Counted from the first letter of the stretch, positions 35,356-44,818 are shown. The stretch is DNA of 64,000 nt from Halomonas organivorans (GCF_014192055.1 NZ_JACHXM010000009.1:62001-126000), one strand, 5' to 3'. Translations and numbers: made by a program. Notes: generated from the sequence alone by a model not told the origin.

Positions 35356-36702
35356 ATGTCGACACCCGATACCGCCACCGAGGCCAAGGCGCCGAAGGTG
35401 CGCAGTACCCACGACGTCAATGCCATGCCGCCGCTCGGCCGGGCGATTCCGCTGGGCATCCAGCACATCCTGGCGATGTTCGTCAGCAACGTCACCGTGC
35501 CGATCATCATTGCTGGCGCCGCCGACCTCCCCGAGGACCAGACGACGCTGATGATCCAGGCGGCCATGTTCGTGGCCGGGGTAGCGACCCTGGTGCAATC
35601 GCTGGGCCTCGGCCCCATCGGCGCTCGGCTGCCGATCGTCATGGGCACCAGCTTCGGCTTCGTGCCGGTGCTGATCCCCATCGCCGTGGGCATGGGCATT
35701 CCGGCGGCGCTCGGCGCGGCCTTGTGCGGCGGCATCGCCATGGCCCTAGTGGGGCTCTTCCTGCCCTGGTTCCGCTTCCTGTTCCCGCCGGTGGTCACCG
35801 GGGTCTTCGTGGTCATGATCGGCACGCTGCTGATGCCGGTGGGCTTCGCCTACGCCGGTGGCGGCTTCGGTGCCGACGACTTCGGTGCCGCACACAACCT
35901 GCTGCTGGCCGCCCTGGTGCTGGTGGTGACGCTCGGCCTGCACCAGTTCGGCCGCGGCATCTGGTCCGAGACCGCGCCGTTGATCGGCCTGCTGGTGGGC
36001 TATGGCAGCGCGCTGGCGTTCGGCGTCGTCGACTTCTCCTCCATCGGCTCGGCCGACTGGTTCTCGCTGCCGACGCCGTTCGCCATCGGCGTGGAGTTCC
36101 ACCTCTCGGCGATCCTGCCGGTGGTGCTGCTGGCCGTGGTCACCTGCGCCGAGTCGATCGGCGACATCGTCGGCACCACCGCCGGCGGCATGGACCGCGA
36201 ACCCACCCACAAGGAGCTCTCCGGCGGGGTGATGGCCGACGGCCTGTCCAGCGTGTTCGCCGCCGTCTTCAACGCCTTCCCGCAGATCAGCTTCAGTCAG
36301 AACGTCGGCATCGTCGCCCTCACCGGGGTGGTCAGCCGCTTCGTGGTGGCCATCGGCGGCGGCTTCCTGGTACTGGCCGGCCTGGTACCCAAGCTGGGTG
36401 GACTGATCTCGAGCATTCCCAATGCCGTGCTGGGCGGGGCGGTGCTGATCATGTTCGGCATGATCGCCAGCGCCGGCATCAAGATGCTCTCCCACATCGA
36501 CTTCAACAAGCGCAACATGGTGATCATCGGCATCTCGCTGTCGGCGGCCATCGGCCTGCCCGCCCAGGAGGGCCTCTACGCCGGCTACACCGAGAACGTC
36601 CAGGCGATCATCGAATCCGGGCTGATCCCCGGCGCGCTGTGCGCCATCATCTTGAACCTGGTGCTGCCCAAGCACGACCGCACCTTCCGCGACGACGTCT
36701 GA
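35356..36702 (+). CDS. NCS2-family nucleobase:cation symporter
   Basis: 448-aa permease with 14 expected helices. The family landmarks are present: LGIQHILAMFVSNVTVP in helix 1, VTCAESIGDIVGTT in helix 8 (substrate-binding Glu), ISFSQNVGIVALTGV in helix 10. It resembles bacterial xanthine/urate carriers (XanP, UacT) more than uracil carriers. It follows the 8-oxoguanine deaminase and precedes an IclR gene, so a purine base is the probable substrate. A 9-bp GC-rich hairpin after the stop (36710-36730) may end the unit. Confidence 0.92.
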   Translation: MSTPDTATEAKAPKVRSTHDVNAMPPLGRAIPLGIQHILAMFVSNVTVPIIIAGAADLPEDQTTLMIQAAMFVAGVATLVQSLGLGPIGARLPIVMGTSFGFVPVLIPIAVGMGIPAALGAALCGGIAMALVGLFLPWFRFLFPPVVTGVFVVMIGTLLMPVGFAYAGGGFGADDFGAAHNLLLAALVLVVTLGLHQFGRGIWSETAPLIGLLVGYGSALAFGVVDFSSIGSADWFSLPTPFAIGVEFHLSAILPVVLLAVVTCAESIGDIVGTTAGGMDREPTHKELSGGVMADGLSSVFAAVFNAFPQISFSQNVGIVALTGVVSRFVVAIGGGFLVLAGLVPKLGGLISSIPNAVLGGAVLIMFGMIASAGIKMLSHIDFNKRNMVIIGISLSAAIGLPAQEGLYAGYTENVQAIIESGLIPGALCAIILNLVLPKHDRTFRDDV

Positions 36703-36709
36703 CCCCACC

Positions 36710-36730
36710 GGCCGCCCCAATGGGGCGGCC
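36710..36730 (+). terminator. Hairpin after the purine permease gene
   Basis: GGCCGCCCC-AAT-GGGGCGGCC, perfect 9-bp stem, 7 bp after the stop; the following sequence has only a short T stretch. Confidence 0.5.
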
Positions 36731-36928
36731 ACGCTTTCCCCGCGGGTCGGCAAGCCGGCCCCTATCTCCCTTCTCTTCCGTCGCCGGCCCCGGCGCCGCG
36801 TCCCAGCATCGAGGCGCGTTTCCGGCGCGCAGGCGTCCATCGATGGAAACCATTTCCGCAGGCAAGACAGGCCGCGCTTGAGCGGGTATGCTGATAGCTC
36901 CAGAGCAGTCGCAGCAGGAGATCAGGCA

Positions 36929-37765
36929 GTGAGTGAAGTCAAGCGCAGAACGGCGGGACGACCGGCATCGGGCAAGAGCAGTGGCGGCCACAGCCAGTCC
37001 CTGGTGCGCGGGCTAAACCTGCTGGAGCGCCTGGCGGGCAGCCCCGGCGGCCTGGCGCTGTCGGAGATCGCCGAACAGGCGGAACTCGCCCCCTCCACCA
37101 CCCACCGGCTGCTCCAGGCCCTGCAGAGCCAGGGCTATGTCACCCAGGACAACGAGCTCGGGATGTGGAAGATCGACGTCAAGACCTTTCGCATCGGCAA
37201 CAGCTTCCTCGAGGCTCGCGACTTCGTCGGCACCAGCCGGCCCTTCCTGCGCCGGCTGACCGCCCAGACCGGCGAAACCGCCAACCTCGGCGTGCGCGAC
37301 GGCAGTACCGCGGTGTTCCTGGCCCAGAGCGAGTCACCGCAAATGATGCGCATGATCACCCGCCTGGGCTCCCGGGCCCCGCTGCACGCCTCCGGCGTCG
37401 GCAAGGCGCTGATGGCCTGGCTGCCCGACGACGAGCTCGAACGCGTGCTCGACGAACGCGGCCTGGCACGCGTCACGACCAACACCATCCACGATACCGT
37501 CGCGCTACGCGAAAGCCTGGCCGAGATCCGCCGCCAGGGTTACGCCTGCGATCGCGAAGAGCACGCCATCGGCCTGCACTGCGTGGCCGCCTGCATCCAC
37601 GACGAGCAGGGCATTCCGCTGGCAGCCATCTCGGTCTCCGGCCCCATGGCGCGGATTCCCGAGGAGCGTCTCACCGAGCTCGGCGAGCAGGTTCGCGACG
37701 CCGCCGAGGAGATCACCGCCCGGCTGGGCGGCCGTATCCCCGCCCACGACGAGGCCCTGGCCTGA
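36929..37765 (+). CDS. IclR-family regulator, probably of purine catabolism
   Basis: 278-aa IclR protein. A basic, Gly/Ser-rich N-terminus (SEVKRRTAGRPASGKSSGG) precedes the winged helix (LNLLERLAGSPGGLALSEIAEQ, then STTHRLLQALQSQG). The effector domain contains LGSRAPLHASGVGKALMAWLP and the end AISVSGPMARIPEERL. It resembles AllR/KdgR-type members. I use the GTG at 36929, with CAGGAG 10 nt upstream; a TTG-initiated frame at 36878 is longer but without such a site. Control of the deaminase-permease pair is inferred from position only. Confidence 0.85.
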   Translation: MSEVKRRTAGRPASGKSSGGHSQSLVRGLNLLERLAGSPGGLALSEIAEQAELAPSTTHRLLQALQSQGYVTQDNELGMWKIDVKTFRIGNSFLEARDFVGTSRPFLRRLTAQTGETANLGVRDGSTAVFLAQSESPQMMRMITRLGSRAPLHASGVGKALMAWLPDDELERVLDERGLARVTTNTIHDTVALRESLAEIRRQGYACDREEHAIGLHCVAACIHDEQGIPLAAISVSGPMARIPEERLTELGEQVRDAAEEITARLGGRIPAHDEALA

Positions 37766-37768
37766 CCC

Positions 37769-37792
37769 GGGCCCGGCGCTTCCGCCGGGCCC
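37769..37792. terminator. Bidirectional hairpin between iclR and marR genes
   Basis: Perfect 10-bp stem GGGCCCGGCG-CTTC-CGCCGGGCCC between convergent stops. Confidence 0.55.
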
Positions 37793-37813
37793 CTCTCCTC
37801 ACGCCTCTCTATC

Positions 37814-38287
37814 TCACTCCCCTTCCAGCCGCCCCAGTTGCCCCTCCAACCGAGCCATCAGCTCGAACAGCTGGCGGTACTCATCCACGCTCAGCGGCGC
37901 GACCAGCTCCGCCTCCCAGGCCCGCGCCTCGGGAATCAGTTCCTCCAGCAGCGCCAGCCCCGCCTCGGTAAGACGCAGCTCGTGACGGCGCTGGTCCTCC
38001 GGCGATGGCCGCCGCCGAATCAGCCCCCGATCCTCCAGCGCCTGCACCGCCCGGGATACCCGCGCCTTGTCCATGCGCGTGGCCTCGCGAATCTGCTTGG
38101 CGGTCAACTGCTCGCGATGATGCAGCCAGGCCAGCACCCGCCACTGGGCCACGCTCAGGTCGTGGCGCGTCTCGTAGAGGCGGGCCAGGGCCTGGCTGAT
38201 GCGATCGGCCAGGCTGTTGAGGCGATAGGGCAGGAAATGATCGAGATCGAAGCTCGTCGGCGCGGCATCGTCGGTGGGCATGGGCAT
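37814..38287 (-). CDS. MarR-family regulator, divergent from hmgA
   Basis: 157-aa winged-helix protein. DNA-contact helices are in LSVAQWRVLAWLHHREQLTAKQIREATRMDKARVSRAVQALEDRGLIRRRPSPEDQRR, with the wing Asp-Arg pattern DQRRHELRLT. I place the start at 38287 (MPMPTDDAAP), since the longer frame runs through the intergenic palindromes. It shares a 113-bp spacer with hmgA that holds two near-perfect palindromes, so it probably controls itself and the homogentisate operon. In Pseudomonas the hmg regulator is of the IclR type, so a MarR protein here would be a different solution. Confidence 0.88.
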   Translation of the reverse strand: MPMPTDDAAPTSFDLDHFLPYRLNSLADRISQALARLYETRHDLSVAQWRVLAWLHHREQLTAKQIREATRMDKARVSRAVQALEDRGLIRRRPSPEDQRRHELRLTEAGLALLEELIPEARAWEAELVAPLSVDEYRQLFELMARLEGQLGRLEGE

Positions 38288-38321
38288 CACTCTGCGAGTC
38301 AGTTCGGGAAGGGCCGGGAAA

Positions 38322-38376
38322 TGGTTGCATATGAAACCAACAGGGTCTAGCCTTGGCATAGTTTCACTTGAAACCA
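38322..38376. promoter_or_regulatory. Paired palindromic operators between marR and hmgA
   Basis: TGGTTGCATATGAAACCA (38322-38339) and TAGTTTCACTTGAAACCA (38359-38376), both versions of TGGTTTCA-N2-TGAAACCA, with centres 37 bp apart. Confidence 0.65.
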
Positions 38377-38400
38377 TTTTTGCCCAGGAGGTCGTAAAGA

Positions 38401-39723
38401 ATGACAACATCGCTCGACTATCAGCCGGGCTTCCGGAACCACGTTGCCACCGAGGCCCTGCCCGGTGCGCTTCCCGAAGGCCAGAACTCTCCCCAGCGCT
38501 GCCCCTACGACCTCTACGCCGAGCAGCTCTCCGGGTCGGCCTTCACCGCCCCACGCCCCCACAACCTGCGCAGCTGGCTGTATCGCATCCGTCCCTCGGT
38601 AGTGCAGAGCGCCTACCGGCCGCTGGAGGCGGGCCGCGTGGCCACCGCGCCGCCGGCCCGCCCCGCCGCGGATCCCAACCAGATGCGCTGGGACCCCGCC
38701 CCGCTGCCCGAGGCGCCTACCGACTTCATCGACGGCCTGCTGACCGTCGCCGTCAACGGCGACGCCGCCGCCCAGACCGGCTGCGGGGTGCACGTCTACG
38801 CCTTCAACCGCGACATGACCGAGCGCTTCTTCTACGACGCCGACGGCGAGCTGCTGATCGTGCCCCAGCTGGGCACCCTGCGGCTGCGCACCGAGCTCGG
38901 CGAGCTCGAGGTGGGCAGCGGCGAGATCGCCGTGATCCCGCGTGGCATCAAGTTCCAGGTGCGCCTGGCCGGGGGCAGCGACGGTTCTCGCGAAACACAG
39001 GCCCGGGGCTATGTCTGCGAGAATTACGGCAGCCCCCTGGAGCTGCCCGGCCTGGGGCCGATCGGCGCCAACGGCCTGGCCAACCCGCGCGATTTCCTGA
39101 CCCCGGTGGCCGCCTTCGAGGACCGCCAGGGCGAGTTCGAGCTGGTGGCCAAGTTTTCCGGCCGCTTCTGGAGCACCCGGCTCGACCACTCGCCGCTGGA
39201 CGTGGTGGCCTGGCACGGCAACTACGCGCCCTACAAGTACGACCTGGCATGCTTCAACACCATCAACAGCGTGAGCTTCGATCACCCTGATCCGTCGATC
39301 TTTACCGTGCTGACTTCGCCCTCGGACACCGCCGGCACGGCCAACGTCGATTTCGTGATCTTCCCGCCGCGCTGGATGGTGGCCGAAGGCACCTTCCGTC
39401 CGCCCTACTTCCATCGCAACCTGATGAGCGAGTTCATGGGCCTGATCCACGGCGAGTACGACGCCAAGGCAGAGGGCTTCGTGCCCGGCGGCGCCAGCCT
39501 GCACAACTGCATGTCGCCCCACGGGCCCGATGCCGACACCTTCGAGAAGGCCAGCAAGGCGAAACTCGAACCGCAATATCAAGGCAATACGCTGGCCTTC
39601 ATGTTCGAGAGCCGCTACGTCTTCCACCCCACCGAGGCCGCGCTTGCCGCCGACTTCCGCCAGCACGACTACGTGGACGTCTGGTCGACCCTGCGTGCCC
39701 ACTTCGACCCGAACACGCCCTGA
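38401..39723 (+). CDS. hmgA: Homogentisate 1,2-dioxygenase
   Basis: 440-aa Fe(II) enzyme that opens the homogentisate ring to maleylacetoacetate. Opening [22 protein letters not shown] and the strongly conserved metal-site region [30 protein letters not shown] are diagnostic. Length equals the family norm (about 430-445). Start at 38401 has CAGGAGG. First gene of hmgA-fahA-maiA, the final steps of tyrosine and phenylalanine breakdown. A perfect 9-bp hairpin lies between it and the next gene. Confidence 0.97.
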   Translation: MTTSLDYQPGFRNHVATEALPGALPEGQNSPQRCPYDLYAEQLSGSAFTAPRPHNLRSWLYRIRPSVVQSAYRPLEAGRVATAPPARPAADPNQMRWDPAPLPEAPTDFIDGLLTVAVNGDAAAQTGCGVHVYAFNRDMTERFFYDADGELLIVPQLGTLRLRTELGELEVGSGEIAVIPRGIKFQVRLAGGSDGSRETQARGYVCENYGSPLELPGLGPIGANGLANPRDFLTPVAAFEDRQGEFELVAKFSGRFWSTRLDHSPLDVVAWHGNYAPYKYDLACFNTINSVSFDHPDPSIFTVLTSPSDTAGTANVDFVIFPPRWMVAEGTFRPPYFHRNLMSEFMGLIHGEYDAKAEGFVPGGASLHNCMSPHGPDADTFEKASKAKLEPQYQGNTLAFMFESRYVFHPTEAALAADFRQHDYVDVWSTLRAHFDPNTP

Positions 39724-39735
39724 CACCCTGACACG

Positions 39736-39756
39736 GACGAGGCCAAAGGCCTCGTC
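39736..39756 (+). other. Intercistronic hairpin hmgA-fumarylacetoacetase
   Basis: GACGAGGCC-AAA-GGCCTCGTC, perfect 9-bp stem in the 54-bp spacer inside the operon. Probably a processing, stabilising or attenuating element rather than a terminator, as no T-run follows. Confidence 0.5.
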
Positions 39757-39777
39757 GACGACAAGAGGACCGCTTCC

Positions 39778-40797
39778 ATGAAACTGGCTACCCTGAACGT
39801 CGGCCGCGACGGCGAACTGATCATCGTCTCCCGGGACCTGACCCGCGTGGTGAGCGCCACCGGGATCGCTGCCACGCTGCAGCAGGCGATCGAGGACTGG
39901 GACGCGCTCGCCCCGCGCCTGGAAGAGCGCTACGCAGCGCTCAACGAGGGCCGCGCCGAGGGCGCCTTCGAGCTCGACATGGCCGCCCTGCACTCGCCGC
40001 TGCCACGAACCTACGACTGGGCCGACGGCTCCGCCTACCTCAATCACGTCCAGCTGGTGCGCCAGGCGCGCAACGCCGAGATGCCCGAGACCTTCTGGAC
40101 CGACCCGCTGATGTACCAGGGCGGCGGCGATCGCTTCCTGGCCCCGAGCGCCGACATCGAGGCGATCAGCGAGGAGCACGGCATCGACTTCGAGGGCGAG
40201 ATCGCGGTGATCACCGACGACGTGCCGATGGCGGTGACGCCCGAGCAGGCCGCCGGCCACATCAAGCTGATCATGCTGGTCAACGACGTCAGCCTGCGCG
40301 GCCTGATCCCCGGCGAACTGGCCAAGGGCTTCGGCTTCTTCCAGGCCAAGCCGGCCTCCAGCTTCTCGCCGATCTGCGTGACCCCGGACGAGCTGGGCGA
40401 CGCCTGGAAGGACGGCCGCGTCCACCTGCCGCTGACCGTGCACCTCAACGGCGATAAGTTCGGCGAGCCCGAGGCCGGCCCGGACATGATCTTCGGCTTC
40501 CCCGAGCTGGTCGCCCACGCCGCCCGCACCCGCTACCTGGGTGCCGGCGCGGTGATCGGCTCGGGCACCGTCTCCAACCCCGACGCCGACGGCGGCCCCG
40601 GCAAGCCAGTGGCCGACGGCGGGGTGGGTTACAGCTGCCTGGCCGAGGTGCGGATGGTCGAGACGATCCTCCACGGCAGCGCCAGGACCCCCTTCATGCG
40701 CTTCGGCGATCGGGTGCGCATCGAGATGTTCGACCGCGACGGCAAGAGCATCTTCGGCGCCATCGACCAGCGGGTCGTGCAATATCAGGCCAAGTAA
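39778..40797 (+). CDS. fahA: Fumarylacetoacetase (FAH family)
   Basis: 339-aa fumarylacetoacetate hydrolase-family protein, which would cleave fumarylacetoacetate to fumarate and acetoacetate. The metal-binding acidic residues lie in EHGIDFEGEIAVITDDVPM and LIMLVNDVSLRGL; GSGTVSNPDADGG is the characteristic loop. It is shorter than the 430-aa type of Pseudomonas and mammals and belongs to the compact bacterial type. Start ATG at 39778 directly follows the intercistronic spacer. Confidence 0.92.
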   Translation: MKLATLNVGRDGELIIVSRDLTRVVSATGIAATLQQAIEDWDALAPRLEERYAALNEGRAEGAFELDMAALHSPLPRTYDWADGSAYLNHVQLVRQARNAEMPETFWTDPLMYQGGGDRFLAPSADIEAISEEHGIDFEGEIAVITDDVPMAVTPEQAAGHIKLIMLVNDVSLRGLIPGELAKGFGFFQAKPASSFSPICVTPDELGDAWKDGRVHLPLTVHLNGDKFGEPEAGPDMIFGFPELVAHAARTRYLGAGAVIGSGTVSNPDADGGPGKPVADGGVGYSCLAEVRMVETILHGSARTPFMRFGDRVRIEMFDRDGKSIFGAIDQRVVQYQAK

Positions 40798-40815
40798 GCC
40801 CCAGGAGAGAGGCAA

Positions 40816-41460
40816 ATGACGACGCTCTACGGCTATTTCCGCTCGTCGGCCGCCTACCGGGTGCGCATCGCGCTGAACCTCAAGGGTCTGGCGTACGACC
40901 AGGCCCCGGTCAACCTGGTCAAGGGAGAACAGCGCGGCGAGGCCCACCTGGCGCGCCACCCGCAGGGTCTGGTGCCGGTGCTGGAGACCGACGACGGGCT
41001 ACGGCTGACCCAGTCGCTGGCGATCTGCGAGTATCTGGAGGAGTGCCACCCGACCCCGGCGCTGCTGCCAGAACACCCCGCCGACCGCGCCCGGGTGCGC
41101 GCCCTGGCCCAGCTGGTGGCCTGCGAAATCCATCCGCTCGACAATCTGCGGGTGCTCAAGTACCTGGTGGGCGAGCTCGGCGTCGACGACGCGGCCAAGC
41201 TGGCCTGGTACCGGCACTGGGTCCACGAGGGCTTCGCCGCCCTGGAGACCCAGCTCAGCCGCGAGGCCGGCAGCGGCGAGTTCTGCCACGGCGACACCCC
41301 GACCCTGGCCGACATCTGCCTGGTGCCCCAGGTGTTCAACGCCGAGCGCTTCGAGTGCGACCTCTCGGCCTACCCGCGGATCCGGCGTATCGCCGGGAAC
41401 GCCCGGGCGCTGGAAGCGTTCAGGAAAGCGGCCCCCGAGGAGCAGCCCGACGCGAGCTGA
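40816..41460 (+). CDS. maiA: Maleylacetoacetate isomerase (zeta-class glutathione transferase)
   Basis: 214-aa zeta GST, isomerising maleylacetoacetate to fumarylacetoacetate with glutathione. The N-terminal thioredoxin-like part has YFRSSAAYRVRIALNLKGL; the usual SSCS loop reads SSAA, as in many bacterial members. The pattern GLVPVLETDDG..LTQSLAICEYLEE binds glutathione, and the alpha-helical half has DTPTLADICLVPQVFNAERF. Start at 40816 follows GGAGAG, 18 bp after fahA. Confidence 0.94.
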   Translation: MTTLYGYFRSSAAYRVRIALNLKGLAYDQAPVNLVKGEQRGEAHLARHPQGLVPVLETDDGLRLTQSLAICEYLEECHPTPALLPEHPADRARVRALAQLVACEIHPLDNLRVLKYLVGELGVDDAAKLAWYRHWVHEGFAALETQLSREAGSGEFCHGDTPTLADICLVPQVFNAERFECDLSAYPRIRRIAGNARALEAFRKAAPEEQPDAS

Positions 41461-41517
41461 GGTACAATAAGCGGGCTAAGGAAGCACCGAAGCCCGTTCC
41501 TTCCGGTGGCTTCCTGA

Positions 41518-41553
41518 CGATGACGGGCGTGGCGCAGGCGACGCCCGTCATCG
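41518..41553 (+). terminator. Terminator-like hairpin after maiA
   Basis: 13-bp perfect stem CGATGACGGGCGT / ACGCCCGTCATCG with a 10-nt loop. A weaker stem GGAAGC-ACCG / CGGTGGCTTCC precedes it at 41480-41514. Confidence 0.55.
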
Positions 41554-41584
41554 TTGGTGACCATTCACTCACCGAGGAGACGCC

Positions 41585-42805
41585 GTGCTGAGGCCGACTT
41601 CCGCCGCTACCGTCGCCGTGCTTGCCGCCCTGACCGCGCTGGGACCACTGGCTACCGACATGTATCTGCCCGCCATGCCGGCCATGGCCGAGGCGCTCGG
41701 CGCCAGCCCCGAGCGGGTCCAGCTCACGCTCAGCGTCTACATGGCCGGCTTTGCCCTGGCCCAGCTGTTCTGCGGCCCGGTCTCCGACCGCTTCGGGCGC
41801 CGCCCGGTGATGATCGCCGGCTTCGGCCTCTTCCTGGTGGCCAGCCTGCTGTGCGCCCTGGCGCCGGACATCGAATGGCTGCTGCTTGGCCGATTCCTGC
41901 AGGCGCTGGGCGGCGCCGCCGGGCCGGTATTGGCCCGGGCCGCGGTGCGCGACATCCACGGCCCGGTCGAGGCCGGGCGGGTGCTCTCCTACATGGCCAG
42001 CGTCATGGCCATGGCCCCGGCCCTGGCCCCCATCGTCGGCGCGGGGCTGCTGACCACGTTCGGCTGGACCGCCATCTTCTGGCTGCTGGCGGGCTACGCG
42101 GTGCTGATGCTGGCGATCCTGGCCTGGTGGCTGCCCGAGCCGCTGCCCGCCGAGCGCCGCCAGTCCATCGCCCCGGGCGCCATCCTCGCCAACTACCGGA
42201 TGCTGCTCGGCCAGCGCGCCTTCGTCGGCTACACGCTGACCAACGCCACCGCCTTCGCCGGCATGTTCGCCTTCCTGTCCGGCTCTTCCTTCGTGCTGAT
42301 CGAGTACCTGGGGGTATCGCCGGGGCTCTACGGCGTGCTGTTCACGCTGATCGTCGGCGGTTTCTTCACCGGCAGCATGCTCAGCGGGCGCTACAGCCGG
42401 CGGCTGGGGCGCGATCGACTGCTGTCACGCGCCACCCTGCTCTGCGCGCTGGGCGGCGTGACCATGGCCGCCCTGGCGCTGCTCGGCGTCCATACCGCCT
42501 GGGCCATCATCCTGCCGCACATCGTCTACATGATCGGCTTCGGCATCGTCATGCCGCAGAGCATGGCCGGGGCCCTGGCGCCCAACCCGCAGTGCGCCGG
42601 CTCGGCCTCCTCGCTGTTCGGCTTCCTGCAGATGACCATCGCCGCCCTGGGCGGGGCCATGGTCGGCCAGTTCCACGACGGCACCTCGCTCGCCATGACC
42701 CTGGCCATCGGGCTATCCGGCGTACTGGCCCTGGCGGCCTATGCCCGGCTGGTCAAAGCGAGACAAACGCACGACCTGGCGACCGATGGCTCCCACGCCC
42801 GGTGA
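41585..42805 (+). CDS. Bcr/CflA-family drug efflux MFS transporter
   Basis: 406-aa permease of the DHA1 Bcr/CflA type. Helix 1 carries LGPLATDMYLPAMPAMAEAL, with the Asp and DMYLPA motif typical of this family; loop 2-3 reads GPVSDRFGRRPVMIAG. Twelve hydrophobic segments are expected. Such proteins export bicyclomycin, sulfonamides or chloramphenicol; the substrate here is unknown. GTG start at 41585 with GAGGAG upstream. Probably its own transcript, since a hairpin separates it from maiA. Confidence 0.92.
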   Translation: MLRPTSAATVAVLAALTALGPLATDMYLPAMPAMAEALGASPERVQLTLSVYMAGFALAQLFCGPVSDRFGRRPVMIAGFGLFLVASLLCALAPDIEWLLLGRFLQALGGAAGPVLARAAVRDIHGPVEAGRVLSYMASVMAMAPALAPIVGAGLLTTFGWTAIFWLLAGYAVLMLAILAWWLPEPLPAERRQSIAPGAILANYRMLLGQRAFVGYTLTNATAFAGMFAFLSGSSFVLIEYLGVSPGLYGVLFTLIVGGFFTGSMLSGRYSRRLGRDRLLSRATLLCALGGVTMAALALLGVHTAWAIILPHIVYMIGFGIVMPQSMAGALAPNPQCAGSASSLFGFLQMTIAALGGAMVGQFHDGTSLAMTLAIGLSGVLALAAYARLVKARQTHDLATDGSHAR

Positions 42806-42895
42806 ACGACTCCGCGTCATCGCTCCAACCACGACTCGATGCAAGGAGGTAAATCTCGCTCTCCCCAGAGCTCAGCGGTTGCTCCCCTTCAAGCG

Positions 42896-42927
42896 AAAAA
42901 AGGCCGGCTCGCAATGACAAGCCGGCC
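42896..42927 (-). terminator. Intrinsic terminator of the second TRAP operon
   Basis: Minus strand: GGCCGGC-12 nt-GCCGGCC followed by TTTTTT, 36 bp after the large-subunit stop. Confidence 0.85.
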
Positions 42928-42963
42928 AAGTGCGGCCAAGAGGACCGCATTCCGCATCGAAGC

Positions 42964-44280
42964 CTATAAAAACAGCAAGGAGAGAGTCGGGATAGCAACC
43001 AAGAGCCCGATCCGCAATGTATCGGCGAACAGGAAGGGAACAATGCCACGGCTGACGGTCCCCATTGTCGTACCGGGACCATACTTCTGAACAATGAACA
43101 GGTTCATACCCATGGGAGGCGTGATCAGCCCAATCTCCACCACCATCAGTGCGATGATGCCGAACCAGATCGACTTGCCCGTGGAATCCAGGCCAAACAG
43201 GTCCAACCCGAGGACAATCGGGTAGAAGATCGGGATGGTCAGCAGGATCATCGACAAAGAGTCCATTACACAGCCGAGCAGCAGATAGATCACCAGGATG
43301 CACAGCAAGACGCTCAGCGGCGCGAGTCCACTGCCCATCACCCAGTCGGCCAGTTCGGCGGGCATCTGGCTTAGGGCAAGCCCGCTATTGAGCAGGTCGG
43401 CCCCCACCACGACCAGATAGATCATCGCCGTCGCTTCGGCGGTCCCGAGCAGGCTCCGGTAGAGCCCAGCGCGGCGCATACCACCGCGCAGGAACGCATA
43501 TCCACCGCAGGCGGCGGCCCCGATCGAGGCGGCCTCGGTGAGGTTGGCCCAGCCGCCGTAGATGCCGAAGATGATCACGACGAAGATCAGGATGACCGGC
43601 ACCACCTCCCAGAGAGCATCGAGCCTTTCGCGCCAGTCATGCCTCGGGGCAGGCGGGACATCGCGCATGGTACGGGTCGCGACCAGGCGGATCACCACCA
43701 TGTAGCCCAGCATGGCGATCACCCCGGGGACCACGGCGGCCATAAACAGCTTAGCAATCGACTCCTGCGTCAGCACGGCGTAGATGATCAAGGGAACCGA
43801 GGGAGGAATCAGGATTCCCAGGGTTCCCGCCGCGGCGACGGTACCGGCGGCGAGGCGCTTGTCATAATGGTGGCGCGCCAGCTCCGGCATCGCGACCTGG
43901 CTCATCGTCGTTGCCGTCGCGAGGGACGAGCCACAGATGGCACCGAAGCCGGCGCAGGCCCCGGCCGCGGACATCGCAAGCCCACCTCGCCAGTGGCCAA
44001 TGAAGGCCGCCGCGGCCCGAAACAGGGCCCGCGACAGGCCGCCGTGGATCGCAAATTGCCCCATCAGCACAAACAGCGGAATGACCGCCAGGTCATAGCT
44101 CGAGAAGCGCGCATAGACGAGGTTATTGAGGGTGAAGAGCAGGGCATTGGTATCCCCCTCGTTTACTATCAGGTAACAGCCAACTCCCGCAAGCAGCATT
44201 CCCACGCCGACATGAATGCGCAGGCCGAGCATGATCATCAGCACCGCCAGGACGATCGCGCCTATCTCGAGTCCACTCAT
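42964..44280 (-). CDS. dctM: TRAP transporter large membrane subunit (second system)
   Basis: 438-aa DctM protein, about 12 membrane helices, starting SGLEIGAIVLAVLMIMLGLRIHVGVG. Family stretches GTLGILIPPSVPLIIYAV and MVVEIGLITPPMGMNLFIVQ are intact. It overlaps the small-subunit gene by four bases (ATGA). It ends before a strong terminator. With the other two subunits it forms an uptake system next to the MobA-like hydroxylase gene, so a hydroxylated aromatic acid is the likely cargo. It differs clearly in sequence from the first TRAP system at 3794-6711. Confidence 0.93.
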   Translation of the reverse strand: MSGLEIGAIVLAVLMIMLGLRIHVGVGMLLAGVGCYLIVNEGDTNALLFTLNNLVYARFSSYDLAVIPLFVLMGQFAIHGGLSRALFRAAAAFIGHWRGGLAMSAAGACAGFGAICGSSLATATTMSQVAMPELARHHYDKRLAAGTVAAAGTLGILIPPSVPLIIYAVLTQESIAKLFMAAVVPGVIAMLGYMVVIRLVATRTMRDVPPAPRHDWRERLDALWEVVPVILIFVVIIFGIYGGWANLTEAASIGAAACGGYAFLRGGMRRAGLYRSLLGTAEATAMIYLVVVGADLLNSGLALSQMPAELADWVMGSGLAPLSVLLCILVIYLLLGCVMDSLSMILLTIPIFYPIVLGLDLFGLDSTGKSIWFGIIALMVVEIGLITPPMGMNLFIVQKYGPGTTMGTVSRGIVPFLFADTLRIGLLVAIPTLSLLFL

Positions 44281-44774
44281 GAGCGCACCTCACTATCATC
44301 ATCCAATCGGGTCCCGACACTTACCACGCCGCGGTATAGGGCACACAGCGACAGCAGCAATAGGCCCGGCACCAGGGCGAACTGCGGAATCCACAGCGGC
44401 ACGCTCAGCATGGTGCTGATGGCGCCATAGGCGTAGCTATCGGCCGCCATCAGCGCGGTGCGCCAGGCCAGCAGGGCCGCGATGCCCGCCAAGGCGACAT
44501 GACTTACGCCGAGCAGGATACGGTTGGCCACTGGCGTGAAGAGCCCCGCGGTCAGGTCCACTCGAATATGGCTGTCATTCATCTCACAGAGAGGCAAGAA
44601 GGCCGCCACGGCGACGGCGATCGACATCTGCAGCAGCTCGATATCGCCAGGAACAGGTGCGGAGAACAGCTTTCGTCCCACCAGAGAAACGAGTGACATC
44701 GCGATCATCGCCAGGACGATGGCACCACCCGCCACAGCGCAACCAATCGAGAGTCGACGCAACACATTTTCCAT
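44277..44774 (-). CDS. dctQ: TRAP transporter small membrane subunit (second system)
   Basis: 165-aa DctQ protein with four helices: IGCAVAGGAIVLAMIAMSLVSL, a segment at ELLQMSIAVAVAAFLPLCEM, one at ILLGVSHVALAGIAALLAW and a last one at IPQFALVPGLLLLSLCALY. The family motif is seen in MNDSHIRVDL. I start at 44774 (MENVLRRLS), preceded by GGGAG at 8 nt; the frame extends upstream to 44912 but that part overlaps the binding-protein gene and lacks similarity. Confidence 0.88.
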   Translation of the reverse strand: MENVLRRLSIGCAVAGGAIVLAMIAMSLVSLVGRKLFSAPVPGDIELLQMSIAVAVAAFLPLCEMNDSHIRVDLTAGLFTPVANRILLGVSHVALAGIAALLAWRTALMAADSYAYGAISTMLSVPLWIPQFALVPGLLLLSLCALYRGVVSVGTRLDDDSEVRS

Positions 44775-44818
44775 CTTTATGACTCCCAAGACAGGAACTT
44801 CGCCCGAGACCGCCCCCT

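Noticed and set aside
38347..40959. 870-aa minus-strand frame opposite hmgA and fumarylacetoacetase
   Set aside because: Low-complexity translation rich in Gly, Val, His and Asp, overlapping three well-identified plus-strand genes and their operator region.
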